From: Marinobacter sp.
GTDB lineage: Bacteria > Pseudomonadota > Gammaproteobacteria > Pseudomonadales > Oleiphilaceae
Length of the DNA: 57,117 nucleotides
Assembly: GCA_022565395.1 (NCBI GenBank)
Contig: JAIUMV010000024.1
Coordinates: forward strand, 1 to 57,117
Direction of reading: 5' to 3'
Shown: positions 37,283 through 46,314 of the stretch, piece after piece
How the letters are laid out: every line of letters starts with the position of its first letter
How positions within the stretch are numbered: position 1 is the stretch's first letter
The notes under the pieces: generated by a model
Told to the model about the DNA's origin: nothing
Database searches by the model: none
Seen by the model: the letters and a program-made list of their open reading frames with translations, nothing else
Made by a program: the position numbers and the translations under genes

Positions 37283-38154
37283 CGCCAGTACACCCTGATG
37301 CCCATGTCCCGAAAGTTTTCGGCCATGGTGCTCAGGTCATAGGACGATAGTCCGACATACTCCAGTACGCCCTTTCCGATTCGACGCCACTCATAGTCCT
37401 CGTCCTGCTGGCCGAGGACGTGGTAGTCGCCGCAGAAGTGCTCAGCCAGTTTCAGAATGGCCAGCAGGGTCTTTTTCTGGCTGGCCTTGCTGGTATCGTC
37501 GCCGGCAAAATACTGCTCTCCATTGTGGTGTTCTGCTATGGCCTCGCAGATATGCCGGGGCAGGTTCCACGACTTGGCGGTATAGTAGCCCACCACCGCG
37601 TGGTTGGTGTTGAAATAGCGGTTTTCAACGTCTGTTATGCGCAGCTCAGGGCTGCTGTAGGCCTCCACCATCACATCGTCGTAGTCCTTGAACCTGCTCA
37701 TCATCAACGGAATGCCCGCATTGTGGAACAGGCCCAGAGCGTAGGATTCGTCCGGGTTCTTGGAGCCGATATGCTTGGCAATGGCGGCCGATACCATGGC
37801 GATGTCCGTAGCGGTGTCCCAGAACCGGGTCAGTCTTACAATGGTATCATCCGTCATCTCGCCTTTGATGGAGAGGCCGTTGACAATATTGACGACGGTG
37901 GAGGGGCCGAGCAGGTCCAGCGCCTGTTCTATAGAGGTGATTTTGTTCGTCAGGCCGTAGCAGGGTGAGTTGACGAACTTCAGCATCATGCCCGACAGGG
38001 AGACATCCTGACGGATAAGCCTGGCGATCTGGCTGTTATCGGCGGAGGGCATGGCCTGCTCCATCTGCAGGTCCACCAGAATCTGCGGCTGAGGTGGCAC
38101 GCGAATGCCTTGCAGCACGTGTTGGATCTGCTCCTCGGTAAGTTGTGGGGGCAT
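37270..38154 (-). CDS. HDOD domain protein
   Basis: 294 aa, almost entirely one HDOD domain (about 15-215): VPPQPQILVDLQMEQAMPSADNSQIARLIRQD, LKFVNSPCYG, ITSIEQALDLLG and LGLFHNAGIPLM. The HD metal-binding pair is not conserved, as is normal for HDOD proteins, which act as signalling scaffolds rather than phosphohydrolases. AGGGACGGA lies upstream. The partner is unknown. Tail-to-tail overlap of 13 bp with gcvH. Confidence 0.88.
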   Translation of the reverse strand: MPPQLTEEQIQHVLQGIRVPPQPQILVDLQMEQAMPSADNSQIARLIRQDVSLSGMMLKFVNSPCYGLTNKITSIEQALDLLGPSTVVNIVNGLSIKGEMTDDTIVRLTRFWDTATDIAMVSAAIAKHIGSKNPDESYALGLFHNAGIPLMMSRFKDYDDVMVEAYSSPELRITDVENRYFNTNHAVVGYYTAKSWNLPRHICEAIAEHHNGEQYFAGDDTSKASQKKTLLAILKLAEHFCGDYHVLGQQDEDYEWRRIGKGVLEYVGLSSYDLSTMAENFRDMGIRVYWRQDS

Positions 38155-38302
38155 GCTGGGTCCGTCCCTGACAATGAAAACACGACCCTGTCAGTTTAGC
38201 GACTTTCCCGGCACGGGGTTGTTACAGTTGCAAGTGAGTGTGTAACGCTCTTTAGCGCGTATAATGCAGGCCCGAAATGTACCAACCCGTCAGGCGGACG
38301 TC

Positions 38303-39499
38303 ATGAATTTTCCTGTGCTCTATCTTCGTAAAGGTGCCGAACGCCGACTGCGTGGCGGCCATGTTTGGGTTTACAGCAACGAGGTGGATACTCGTCGTTC
38401 GCCACTGACAGCATTCGAGCCCGGCAGTCAGGCGCAATTGCTCGCATCCAATGACAAGCCCCTGGGTACCGTTTTTGTAAATCCGAAAACGCTGATCTGT
38501 GGCCGCCTGATCAGCCGTGACCCCACTCAGGGTATGACCGCCCAGCGCCTGACTCAGCGCCTTGAGGCGGCCTTGGTATTGCGCCAGCGCCTGTTTCCTG
38601 AGCCTTACTACCGCTGGGTGTTTGGCGATAGTGACGGCCTCTCCGGGCTGGTGGTGGATCGCTTTGGCGATGTGGTGGTGGTGCAGATTTCCACCGCCGG
38701 TATGGAGCTGCTGAAAGACGCCGTGGTCAACGGCATCAAGCGTCTGGTGCAGCCGGCCTCCATTATTCTCAAAAATGACGGCAAGATGCGCCAGGTTGAG
38801 GGACTCGACAGCTATGTGTCGGTGGCGGCAGGTCCGGAGGTGAACCAGCTGACGGTAGTGGAGAACGGCGTACGGTTTGAAGCGCCTTTGCAGGATGGCC
38901 AGAAAACCGGTTGGTTTTACGACCACCGCATGAACCGTCGCCGCCTGATGAATTATGCCGAGGGTAAGCGGGTGCTGGACGTGTTCAGCTATGTGGGTGG
39001 CTGGGGGCTTCAGGCCGCCATGGCCGGCGCCAGTCAGGTCACATGTCTTGATGCCTCAGCCACTGCGCTGGATGCCGTGCAGCATAATGCGCGCCTGAAT
39101 GGCCTGAACAACGTGGACACCTTGCAGGGTGACGCCTTTGAAGCCCTGAAAACGCTGTGTGATGACAAAGCGCGTTATGACATTGTTGTGCTGGATCCGC
39201 CCGCTCTGATACCCCGGCGCCGGGACCAAAAGGCTGGAGAGCAGGCTTATGCCCGGCTTAACCAGCTGGGTATGCGGTTACTGGAGCGTGACGGGTTGCT
39301 GGTCTCGGCATCCTGCTCCATGCATCTCGGGCAGGACCGGCTGATTGATATCATTCGCAGCAGCGGTCGCAAGGTGGATCGTTTTGTACAGCTGCTTGAA
39401 CAGGGTCATCAGGCGCCGGATCACCCGGTGCTTCCCGGCATTCCGGAAACGGATTACATCAAAGCCTGCTTCGTTCGCTCACTGACCGGATTTTACTGA
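38303..39499 (+). CDS. rlmI: 23S rRNA (cytosine-1962-C5) methyltransferase-type enzyme
   Basis: 398 aa with an N-terminal PUA domain (about 1-75, LRKGAERRLRGGHVWVYSNEV) and a SAM-dependent Rossmann methyltransferase domain. It shows DGQKTGWFYDHRMNR, VLDVFSYVGGWGLQAAMAGA (SAM site, about 235-255), LDASATALD and IVVLDPPALIP with the catalytic DPPAL; SASCS is the second Cys motif. The ATG with AGGCGGACG before it matches the family start. Its stop overlaps the next start (TGATG). Confidence 0.92.
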   Translation: MNFPVLYLRKGAERRLRGGHVWVYSNEVDTRRSPLTAFEPGSQAQLLASNDKPLGTVFVNPKTLICGRLISRDPTQGMTAQRLTQRLEAALVLRQRLFPEPYYRWVFGDSDGLSGLVVDRFGDVVVVQISTAGMELLKDAVVNGIKRLVQPASIILKNDGKMRQVEGLDSYVSVAAGPEVNQLTVVENGVRFEAPLQDGQKTGWFYDHRMNRRRLMNYAEGKRVLDVFSYVGGWGLQAAMAGASQVTCLDASATALDAVQHNARLNGLNNVDTLQGDAFEALKTLCDDKARYDIVVLDPPALIPRRRDQKAGEQAYARLNQLGMRLLERDGLLVSASCSMHLGQDRLIDIIRSSGRKVDRFVQLLEQGHQAPDHPVLPGIPETDYIKACFVRSLTGFY

Positions 39500-39957
39500 T
39501 GGCCACCGAGGCGGCTGACCTGAACTGCCCCTGTGGCAGTGGTGATGCCTACGACAGCTGCTGCGGGCCCATACACCAGGGGCGTGCAGCAGCCACCCCG
39601 GAAGCCTTGATGCGGTCGCGTTACACGGCGTTTGTGCTGGCGCTGCCTGACTATCTGCTGGCAACCTGGCACCCCAGGACCCGGCCAGCTACCCTGTCCC
39701 TGGATGGCTCTCCGGCCTGGGCCAGTCTGCAGGTGCTTTCAGCCGGGCAGCGGGGTGACGAGGGGCAGGTACATTTTCGCGCCCTCTACCCGGCGGCGGA
39801 AGGCTGGGGCAGCCTGGAGGAAGCTTCTGAATTTGTGCGGGAAGGCGGGCGCTGGTATTACCTGCATGGCCGCACCCGGGAGGGCGTCTATAAGCCCGGT
39901 CGTAACGATCGCTGCCCCTGCGGCAGTGGGCGCAAATTCAAGGCCTGCTGTGGCTAG
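39499..39957 (+). CDS. ychJ: YchJ family protein with two SEC-C zinc motifs
   Basis: 152 aa. SEC-C motifs at both ends: CPCGSGDAYDSCC (about 10-22) and CPCGSGRKFKACC (about 139-151), each able to bind zinc. Between them lies an NTF2-like YchJ domain with MRSRYTAFVLALPDYLLATWHP and WYYLHG. Translationally coupled to rlmI. Function unknown, perhaps protein or nucleic-acid binding. The last 4 bp overlap the convergent imelysin-like gene. Confidence 0.9.
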   Translation: MATEAADLNCPCGSGDAYDSCCGPIHQGRAAATPEALMRSRYTAFVLALPDYLLATWHPRTRPATLSLDGSPAWASLQVLSAGQRGDEGQVHFRALYPAAEGWGSLEEASEFVREGGRWYYLHGRTREGVYKPGRNDRCPCGSGRKFKACCG

Positions 39958-40913
39958 GGCGCTGGATTTTCGCGGGGTGCCAGTTGCAAGATGCCCTGCC
40001 AGCCTTGCAGGCGTTCCTGCAAATCCGTCAAGTCCTCGTGATCTGTACGGGCGAATGCGGCCCGCCACACCGGCATGCCTTGGTCATCAAGGCCTTCCGG
40101 ATAGGCTGCCAGCTGTGCCAATGGTGCCTGGATAACCTTTTCCAGCAATTGCTGATAGCGGCTGCCAAGCTGCTCGCCCTGCTGTTGCAGGTTGGCCAGT
40201 TGCTGGGCCAGCAGGTCTGTCATCAGGGGGTCGCAGAGCAGGGCGCTATCTTCCACCAGAGTGGTTGCCATCAGTGCCAGCAATTGCCGTCGGCGGGCCT
40301 CCGCAGGAATACGGTCGGGTTCGGCATTGGCGGTGTCCAGGAAGGCTGCAAGGCGCTGTGTCTCTGCCTCGCCATCGCCCCACAGCATAAACTCTATCGG
40401 GTGCACGCCCAGCGTCAGGTTGTAGAAGTCAAAAGCCTGATGGTCCTGGCGCAGGAAGTCCTGCGTCAGGCTGATGTCTGAGTGCACCAGTCCACTGCTG
40501 GGCCAGCCCGACACCCGGTCAAGGTAGCCCGGCAGCAGCGGGTGCGCCGTCAGGGTATCCCTGCCATCCTCACCCAGGTGTGGCATGGGCAGGCCTGCCA
40601 GCTTGTAGAGAACCTTCAGGGCGCGGAACTGCTGGTGTGCATTCTGCCAGGCTTTGCGGGCGGCCTGAAAGCCGTCGGCATCCGGCTGTGCTGTGAAGGT
40701 GAGGGTGGCCGTTTGCAGCTGCGCTGCTGCCTCACAGGTGTCATGAGACAAGGTTGCTGTCAGCTGCATCACGGCTGCGGGCACGGGCGCGTCGGGCAAC
40801 ATCTCGGCGGCGGGTGCTGGCGGGGTCCCCGCTGGCGTATCCGGGGCGGGACTGCAGCCCGATAGCAGCACCAGGGGCAGCGTTGCCAGGCACCACAGCA
40901 GCCGGTGTCTCAT
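39954..40913 (-). CDS. Imelysin-like (M75-type) lipoprotein
   Basis: 319 aa. Lipoprotein signal with lipobox LLSGC (Cys20), followed by a Pro/Ala-rich linker (21-45). The imelysin signature GVHPIEFMLWG (about 160-170) and paired helical repeats (AARKAWQNAHQQFRALKVL) place it with the imelysin/insulin-cleaving membrane peptidase family, now mostly linked to iron or heme uptake rather than proteolysis. It is in a likely operon 3 bp after the HAD gene. Metal or ligand is not predictable. Confidence 0.8.
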   Translation of the reverse strand: MRHRLLWCLATLPLVLLSGCSPAPDTPAGTPPAPAAEMLPDAPVPAAVMQLTATLSHDTCEAAAQLQTATLTFTAQPDADGFQAARKAWQNAHQQFRALKVLYKLAGLPMPHLGEDGRDTLTAHPLLPGYLDRVSGWPSSGLVHSDISLTQDFLRQDHQAFDFYNLTLGVHPIEFMLWGDGEAETQRLAAFLDTANAEPDRIPAEARRRQLLALMATTLVEDSALLCDPLMTDLLAQQLANLQQQGEQLGSRYQQLLEKVIQAPLAQLAAYPEGLDDQGMPVWRAAFARTDHEDLTDLQERLQGWQGILQLAPRENPAP

Positions 40914-40916
40914 GGC

Positions 40917-41573
40917 TCAATCCCGCAGGGAGATAATGGGCCAGCCCTGGGATTCAGCATACTGGGCCAGGGTAGGGTCAGGGTCGACGGCGACCGGATT
41001 GCTGACCTGTTTGAGTAGCGGCAGATCGTTATGGGAGTCACTGTAGAACCAGGCGCCCGCCATGGTGGCATTGCGCTCTGCCAGCCAGTGAGCCAGACGC
41101 TGCACTTTGCCCTCCTGGAAACTGGGAGTGCCGGCAACATGGCCGGTAAATCTGCCATCAACCACCTCGGGCTCAGTGGCAATCAGATTGTCGATGCCCA
41201 GTAGCTCGGCGATGGGCTGGGTGATAAAGCGGTTGGTTGCGGTGATGATTAGCAGGGTGTGGCCCTGATCCCGGTGGTGGTCAAGGGTGGTGATGGCTTT
41301 GTCCAGCAACATGGGGCGCACCTTGGTAGCCAGGAATTTATCGCGCCAGGCCTCCAGTTGTGCAGGCTCATGGCGGGTCAGTGGTTCCAGTACGAAGCGC
41401 TGGTAATGAAAGATGTCCAGTTCGCCGTTCAGGTATTGCTGGTAGAACAGGTCATTAGCCTGCTTGTAGGTGCTGGCATCCACGATACCCTCCTCCACCA
41501 GAAACTCGCCCCAGGCGTGGTCGCTGTCGCCGGCGATGAGGGTATTGTCGAGGTCAAAAATGGCGAGGGTCAA
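40917..41573 (-). CDS. HAD superfamily phosphatase (SerB-like, subfamily IB)
   Basis: 218 aa. Motif I IFDLDNTLIAGDS (Asp5-type nucleophile and general acid), motif II ITATNR (about 105), motif III Lys in FQEGKVQRL, and motif IV YSDSHNDLPLL complete the active site. The TTG start at 41573 was chosen because AGGGAGA precedes it and only a few residues come before motif I; the longer in-frame extension has no family similarity and is antisense to rppH. In pseudomonads a homologous gene also sits next to rppH and ptsP. Confidence 0.88.
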   Translation of the reverse strand: MTLAIFDLDNTLIAGDSDHAWGEFLVEEGIVDASTYKQANDLFYQQYLNGELDIFHYQRFVLEPLTRHEPAQLEAWRDKFLATKVRPMLLDKAITTLDHHRDQGHTLLIITATNRFITQPIAELLGIDNLIATEPEVVDGRFTGHVAGTPSFQEGKVQRLAHWLAERNATMAGAWFYSDSHNDLPLLKQVSNPVAVDPDPTLAQYAESQGWPIISLRD

Positions 41574-41736
41574 GGCGGCTCTCCCTGAGTATTGGCGGGT
41601 GGATGGGGCGCTCATTCTAGCACGGGTAAAAAAACACCGTCGCGCGTTTGCTGATCTCTGGGCTTTCTGTAAAAATGAAGGCAGATTAGGGGGTTCCCCG
41701 GCACATTTTAAAACGATTCCAGAACAGGATTGAGCC

Positions 41737-42240
41737 ATGATCGACTCCGACGGCTTCAGGCCAAATGTCGGGATCATTCTGGCCAACCACCGTGGTGAAG
41801 TACTCTGGGCGCGGCGCATCGGCCAGGATTCCTGGCAATTCCCCCAGGGCGGCATCAAGCAGCATGAGACGCCAGAGCAGGCGTTGTATCGTGAGCTGGC
41901 GGAAGAAATCGGGTTGCAGGCGTCTGATGTGGAAATCATCAGCTGCACCCGGGGCTGGCTCCGTTATCGGCTGCCCAGACGCATGGTGCGCCAGCACTCG
42001 CACCCGGTGTGTGTAGGGCAAAAACAGAAATGGTTCCTACTGAGGATGCTATCTCCGGATGCACAGGTAAGGGTGGATCATACCGATTCCCCCGAGTTTG
42101 ATGGCTGGGAGTGGGTAAGTTACTGGTACCCCCTGGGTCAGGTGGTTTCCTTTAAACGTGAGGTATACCGGCGCGCATTGCGAGAACTGGCGCCAAAACT
42201 GTTTCGAACCCTTGAAGGCGGAGCCCGGCGCTCTGACTGA
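41737..42240 (+). CDS. rppH: RNA pyrophosphohydrolase
   Basis: Removes pyrophosphate from triphosphorylated mRNA 5' ends and starts RNase E-dependent decay. It is 167 aa. The Nudix box is [23 protein letters not shown] (about 38-60). [13 protein letters not shown] at the start and [25 protein letters not shown] at the end are characteristic. ptsP follows 38 bp later, the same order as in E. coli and Pseudomonas. Confidence 0.97.
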   Translation: MIDSDGFRPNVGIILANHRGEVLWARRIGQDSWQFPQGGIKQHETPEQALYRELAEEIGLQASDVEIISCTRGWLRYRLPRRMVRQHSHPVCVGQKQKWFLLRMLSPDAQVRVDHTDSPEFDGWEWVSYWYPLGQVVSFKREVYRRALRELAPKLFRTLEGGARRSD

Positions 42241-42278
42241 TACGGATCATCCACCCATGACGGACTGACAGCCCTATT

Positions 42279-44576
42279 ATGCTGAGTACACTGCGAAGTA
42301 TTGTCCAGGAAGTAAACAGCGCTCGCGATCTGCAAGAAGCTCTGGATATTATCGTTTCCCGTGTACAGGACGCCATGAACACTGAAGTCTGCTCCGTCTA
42401 CCTGGTGGACCCTGACTCCAACCGCTACATCCTGATGGCCACCGAAGGCCTCTACAAAAAGGCCGTCGGGCGGGTAAGCCTGGGTCAGTCAGAGGGGCTG
42501 ATCGGCCTGGTGGGCTCCCGTGAGGAGCCCATTAATCTTGAAGACGCACCCTCACACCCCCGTTACAGATACTTCCCCGAAACGGGCGAGGAGCGTTTCC
42601 GCTCCTTCCTCGGTGTGCCCATCATCCATCACCGGCGGGTGCTGGGTGTGCTGGTGGTGCAGCAGCGGGACGCCTCCCGCCGTTTCGACGAAGGGGAAGA
42701 AGCTTTCCTGGTGACCATATCGGCCCAGCTGGCAGGGGTGATTGCCCACAGTGAGGCCACCGGCGCCATCAGCGGCTTGTCGCTGACCGGCAAGGAGGCT
42801 AGGGATGTCAGCTTCAGCGGGGTGCCTGGCGCACCTGGTGTGGCCATAGGAACCGGTGTTGTCGTGTTCCCGCCGGCCGATCTGGATGCGGTGCCAGACA
42901 AGCAGGTTGACGACATAACGGCTGAATTGGCGGTCTTTGGTGATGCCGTAAGCGCTGTTCGCGGTGATATCGAGCGGGTGGCGGAACGTTTGGCCACGCA
43001 GCTGCGGCCGGAGGAGCAGGCTTTGTTCGAAGTCTACTTGCGCATGCTGGACGACAACGCCATGCCCGGCGAAGTGGTGACGCACATCAAACAAGGGCAA
43101 TGGGCGCAAGGTGCCCTGAAACAGGTGGTGCAGCAGTATGTGCGCCATTTTGAGAAGATGGGTGATCACTATCTGCGTGAGCGGATTGTGGATATCCGCG
43201 ACCTTGGGCGCAGGCTGCTGGCGCATATGCAGGAAGTGGCCCCCAAGGATGTGGAGTACCCGGACCAGACGGTGCTGGTCAGTGATGAAATTACCCCGGC
43301 CATGCTCGGTGAGGTGCCGCGTGGCCAGCTGGTGGGGCTGGTGTCGGTGCGCGGATCGAGCAACTCGCACGTTGCGATCCTGGCCCGCGCCATGGGTGTG
43401 CCCACGGTGATGGGGCTGGTGGATGTGCCCGTCAATCAGCTGGATGGCCGTGAAATTATCGTTGATGGTTTTGATGGCCAGATTTATGCCTCCCCGTCTG
43501 CAGATCTCAAAGCGGTTTACAAGGAAATCTGTGACGAGGAAGATGCGCTCTTCCGCGGGCTTGAGGCGCTGCGGGATCTGCCCAGTGAAACCCTGGATGG
43601 TCATCGTGTTTCCCTGCTGGTCAATACCGGCCTGATGACTGATGTGGTGCGGTCTCTGAACCACGGCGCGGAGGGCATTGGCCTGTACCGCACCGAGGTA
43701 CCCTTCATGATCAAAGAACGCTTCCCCTCTGAGCAGGAGCAGCGTGAATACTACCGGGAACAGCTTGAGGCTTTCGCCCCCAACCCAGTGACCATGCGGA
43801 CCTTGGATATTGGTGGCGACAAGGCACTGACCTATTTTCCCATTGATGAGGAAAACCCTTTCCTCGGCTGGCGTGGCATACGGGTGACGCTGGACCACCC
43901 GGAAATCTTCCTGGTGCAGGTCCGGGCGATGCTTAAGGCCAGTGAGGGGCTGAACAACCTCCAGATCATGTTGCCCATGATCAGCAATATCTCTGAGGTC
44001 GAGGAGTCACTGCACCTGATTTACCGTGTGTATCACGAGGTGCGCGAAGAAGGTTATGACATCCATATGCCCCGGGTTGGGGTTATGGTGGAGGTGCCGG
44101 CAGCAGTTTACCAGATTCGTGAACTGGCAGACCGGGTAGACTTTTTGTCGGTGGGCTCCAACGACCTGACCCAGTACCTGCTGGCGGTGGACCGTAACAA
44201 CCCACGAGTGGCACAGCTGTATCACTCCTACCATCCGGCGGTACTGCAGGCGCTGGTGCGCATTGCCCATGACGCCCATTCTGTCGGCAAACCGGTCAGC
44301 ATCTGCGGTGAGTTGGCGGGGGACCCTGGTGGTGCGGTTCTGCTTATGGCCATGGGCTATGACGCCTTATCTATGAACGCCGCCAGCCTGCCGAAAGTGA
44401 AATCCGTGATACGCAGTATCAACCGGGAATGGGCCAAGGCGCTGCTGAATGATGTCCTCATGCTGGATTCGCCCCACGTCATCAAGAGCTGTGTGGACCT
44501 GGCCCTGAAAAATGCCGGCTTTGGACGTTATCTGCGGCCCGGACGAACCATCGCGGAAACCGTTGCCGCAGGCTGA
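42279..44576 (+). CDS. ptsP: Phosphoenolpyruvate-protein phosphotransferase PtsP (EI-Ntr)
   Basis: First enzyme of the nitrogen-related phosphotransferase system, passing phosphate from PEP to NPr. It is 765 aa. An N-terminal GAF domain (about 15-160, senses glutamine and 2-oxoglutarate in other species) precedes an enzyme I core. His364 in GSSNSHVAILARAMG is the phosphorylated residue. The PEP-binding barrel has GIGLYRTEVPFM, ARPEP-like NPFLGWRGIRV and SICGELAGDP with Cys676. No ptsN or ptsO is in the window. The nitrogen link fits with sigma54-controlled glnA. Confidence 0.97.
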   Translation: MLSTLRSIVQEVNSARDLQEALDIIVSRVQDAMNTEVCSVYLVDPDSNRYILMATEGLYKKAVGRVSLGQSEGLIGLVGSREEPINLEDAPSHPRYRYFPETGEERFRSFLGVPIIHHRRVLGVLVVQQRDASRRFDEGEEAFLVTISAQLAGVIAHSEATGAISGLSLTGKEARDVSFSGVPGAPGVAIGTGVVVFPPADLDAVPDKQVDDITAELAVFGDAVSAVRGDIERVAERLATQLRPEEQALFEVYLRMLDDNAMPGEVVTHIKQGQWAQGALKQVVQQYVRHFEKMGDHYLRERIVDIRDLGRRLLAHMQEVAPKDVEYPDQTVLVSDEITPAMLGEVPRGQLVGLVSVRGSSNSHVAILARAMGVPTVMGLVDVPVNQLDGREIIVDGFDGQIYASPSADLKAVYKEICDEEDALFRGLEALRDLPSETLDGHRVSLLVNTGLMTDVVRSLNHGAEGIGLYRTEVPFMIKERFPSEQEQREYYREQLEAFAPNPVTMRTLDIGGDKALTYFPIDEENPFLGWRGIRVTLDHPEIFLVQVRAMLKASEGLNNLQIMLPMISNISEVEESLHLIYRVYHEVREEGYDIHMPRVGVMVEVPAAVYQIRELADRVDFLSVGSNDLTQYLLAVDRNNPRVAQLYHSYHPAVLQALVRIAHDAHSVGKPVSICGELAGDPGGAVLLMAMGYDALSMNAASLPKVKSVIRSINREWAKALLNDVLMLDSPHVIKSCVDLALKNAGFGRYLRPGRTIAETVAAG

Positions 44577-44688
44577 TTGCCAACTAGGTTTGTCTGCACG
44601 GGACTTTTGTAGTCTGCTAGTGTGTGTGCTCTAAAATCCACTGCTAACGTATAACCCAATAAGAACATCAGGAACGGTAGAGAGCCTT

Positions 44689-45933
44689 ATGGCAGCAGTC
44701 GCGTCCAAGACAAGTACCAGGCCCCGTATAGGGCTTGCCCTCGGCGGGGGTGGCCCGTTGGGCGGTATCTATGAAATTGGCGCCCTGCGAGCGTTGGATG
44801 AAGCCCTGGATGGTGTGGATTTCAATGACCTGGATGTTTATGTCGGTGTGAATGCCGGCTCGTTTGTCGCTGCTAACCTGGCCAATCAGGTCACCACTGC
44901 TCAGTTGTGTCGCATCTTTGTCAAAAACGAAGCCGACGTACACCCTTTTCACCCGGAAGTCTTTTATCGCCCGGCCTTCCGCGAGATTGGCAGCCGCTTG
45001 TTGGCAGTTCCAGGTCTGCTGGCCAGCGCTATTGGCCGCTTTATCAGCAATCCATATGACCAGAGCCTGCTGGAAGCCCTCACCTTGCTGGCGCAGGCCG
45101 CACCTGCCGGGCTGTTTGACAATGAAGCCTTGCACCGTTACCTGGAACAGGCCTTCAGCTCTCTCGGGCGCTCCAACGATTTCCGTCAGTTGCGCCACAG
45201 TCTCTACGTGGTAGCGACGGATGTCGAAAGCACCGAGCCTGTATGTTTTGGCGCGCCGGGCTTTGATCACGTACCGATTTCCAAGGCTATTCAGGCCAGC
45301 ACCTCATCGCCGGGCATTTACGTGCCTGTTGAAGTGGGTGGCCGTTTCTATGTGGATGGTACCTTGCGCAAGGCGCTGCATGCCTCGGTGGCATTCGAGG
45401 ACGGTGCCGACCTGGTGTTTGCCGTCAATCCTCTGGTGCCCATTGATGCCAGCGCAGCGGTGCGGTCCGGTTCCATGCAATCCGGGACCCTGACCCATTC
45501 AGGTATGCCCAACATGCTGGCGCAGATGTACCGTACCATGGTGTATTCACGGATGCGGGCGGGCATTGCCCAGTACGGGCGAGACTATCCAGACCGTGAT
45601 CTGTTGTTGTTCGAGCCGACCCGGGATGACGCCAAGCTGTTTTTCTCCAACGTATTCAGCTTTCAGTCACGGCGGATGGTGTGCGAGCATGCCTACCAGA
45701 TGACACGCCGGGATCTGCTGGCGCGCGCTGATGAGTTGGAGCCGCGATTGGCCAAGTATGGTATCACGCTGCGGCGTGACTACCTGGAGGACGACCAGCG
45801 CACTATCAGTACCAGTCTGTATGGTGAGATGCTGCCCCTGTATGTTGCCAAGGGGCGCAGCAAATTGAGCGCCAAGGCGCGGTTGGGCGAGAAGCTCGAT
45901 AACGTAACGGAACTGCTGCAACGCGCGCTTTGA
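44689..45933 (+). CDS. Patatin-like protein lacking the catalytic serine
   Basis: 414 aa with a patatin domain (about 12-235). The oxyanion-hole loop LALGGGGPLGG (residues 17-26) is intact. The nucleophile elbow, usually G-x-S-x-G, reads GVNAGS, with Asn54 (AAT) in place of Ser. The second dyad residue is kept as Asp223 in VDGT. A C-terminal alpha-helical part (about 240-414) contains FSFQSRRMVCEHAYQMTRRDLL. As read it should have no phospholipase activity; a binding or regulatory role is an inference. A sequencing error would have to change AAT to AGT. It follows ptsP and converges on the DUF971 gene. Confidence 0.85.
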   Translation: MAAVASKTSTRPRIGLALGGGGPLGGIYEIGALRALDEALDGVDFNDLDVYVGVNAGSFVAANLANQVTTAQLCRIFVKNEADVHPFHPEVFYRPAFREIGSRLLAVPGLLASAIGRFISNPYDQSLLEALTLLAQAAPAGLFDNEALHRYLEQAFSSLGRSNDFRQLRHSLYVVATDVESTEPVCFGAPGFDHVPISKAIQASTSSPGIYVPVEVGGRFYVDGTLRKALHASVAFEDGADLVFAVNPLVPIDASAAVRSGSMQSGTLTHSGMPNMLAQMYRTMVYSRMRAGIAQYGRDYPDRDLLLFEPTRDDAKLFFSNVFSFQSRRMVCEHAYQMTRRDLLARADELEPRLAKYGITLRRDYLEDDQRTISTSLYGEMLPLYVAKGRSKLSAKARLGEKLDNVTELLQRAL

Positions 45934-45954
45934 AGGCTAGGCGACGTCGGCGCC

Positions 45955-46314
45955 TTAGTCCCGGCTGCCGCCTTTCTCTGTCAGTCGCTTGAGGTAGTCC
46001 TGCCAGAAACTGTCCTGCTTGCTGCCCATGTCCCACAGGTAACGCCAGGTGTAGAGGCCTGAGTCGTGGCCATCGTCGAAGGTGAGCTTGAGGGCGTAAT
46101 TGCCCACGATTTCCACGTTCAACAACATCACCTGGCGTTTGCCGGTTTGCAGCACCCCCGGCCCCATACCGTGCCCCCGGACTTCTGCCGAGGGTGAGTA
46201 GACTCTAAGCAGTTCAAAGGGCAGTTCATGCACAGTGCCGTCGCCATAAGCCAGGTGCAGTACCCGGCTTTGTTTACGGATGCGGATGTCCTGGGGCAGG
46301 GGGTGATTATCCAT
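45955..46314 (-). CDS. DUF971 family protein (GBBH-like N-terminal domain)
   Basis: 119 aa small beta-rich protein. IRIRKQSRVLHLAYGDGTVHELPFELLRVYSPSAEVRGHG and VEIVGNYALKLTFDDGHDSGLYTWRYLWDMG are the conserved blocks, the latter shared with gamma-butyrobetaine hydroxylase N-terminal domains. The start codon overlaps the hslU stop (TGATG), so it is made with hslVU. It is often found downstream of hslU in pseudomonads. Function unknown, perhaps an assembly or adaptor role. Confidence 0.88.
   Translation of the reverse strand: MDNHPLPQDIRIRKQSRVLHLAYGDGTVHELPFELLRVYSPSAEVRGHGMGPGVLQTGKRQVMLLNVEIVGNYALKLTFDDGHDSGLYTWRYLWDMGSKQDSFWQDYLKRLTEKGGSRD

Noticed and set aside
41574-41948. N-terminal extension of the HAD phosphatase
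   Set aside because: The 125 extra codons show no phosphatase similarity, run antisense to rppH, and the motif-I start has a good ribosome-binding site at a TTG.
42552-43898. 448-codon open frame antisense to ptsP
   Set aside because: It shadows ptsP; the composition is His/Gln-rich and lacks any domain, signal peptide or ribosome-binding site.
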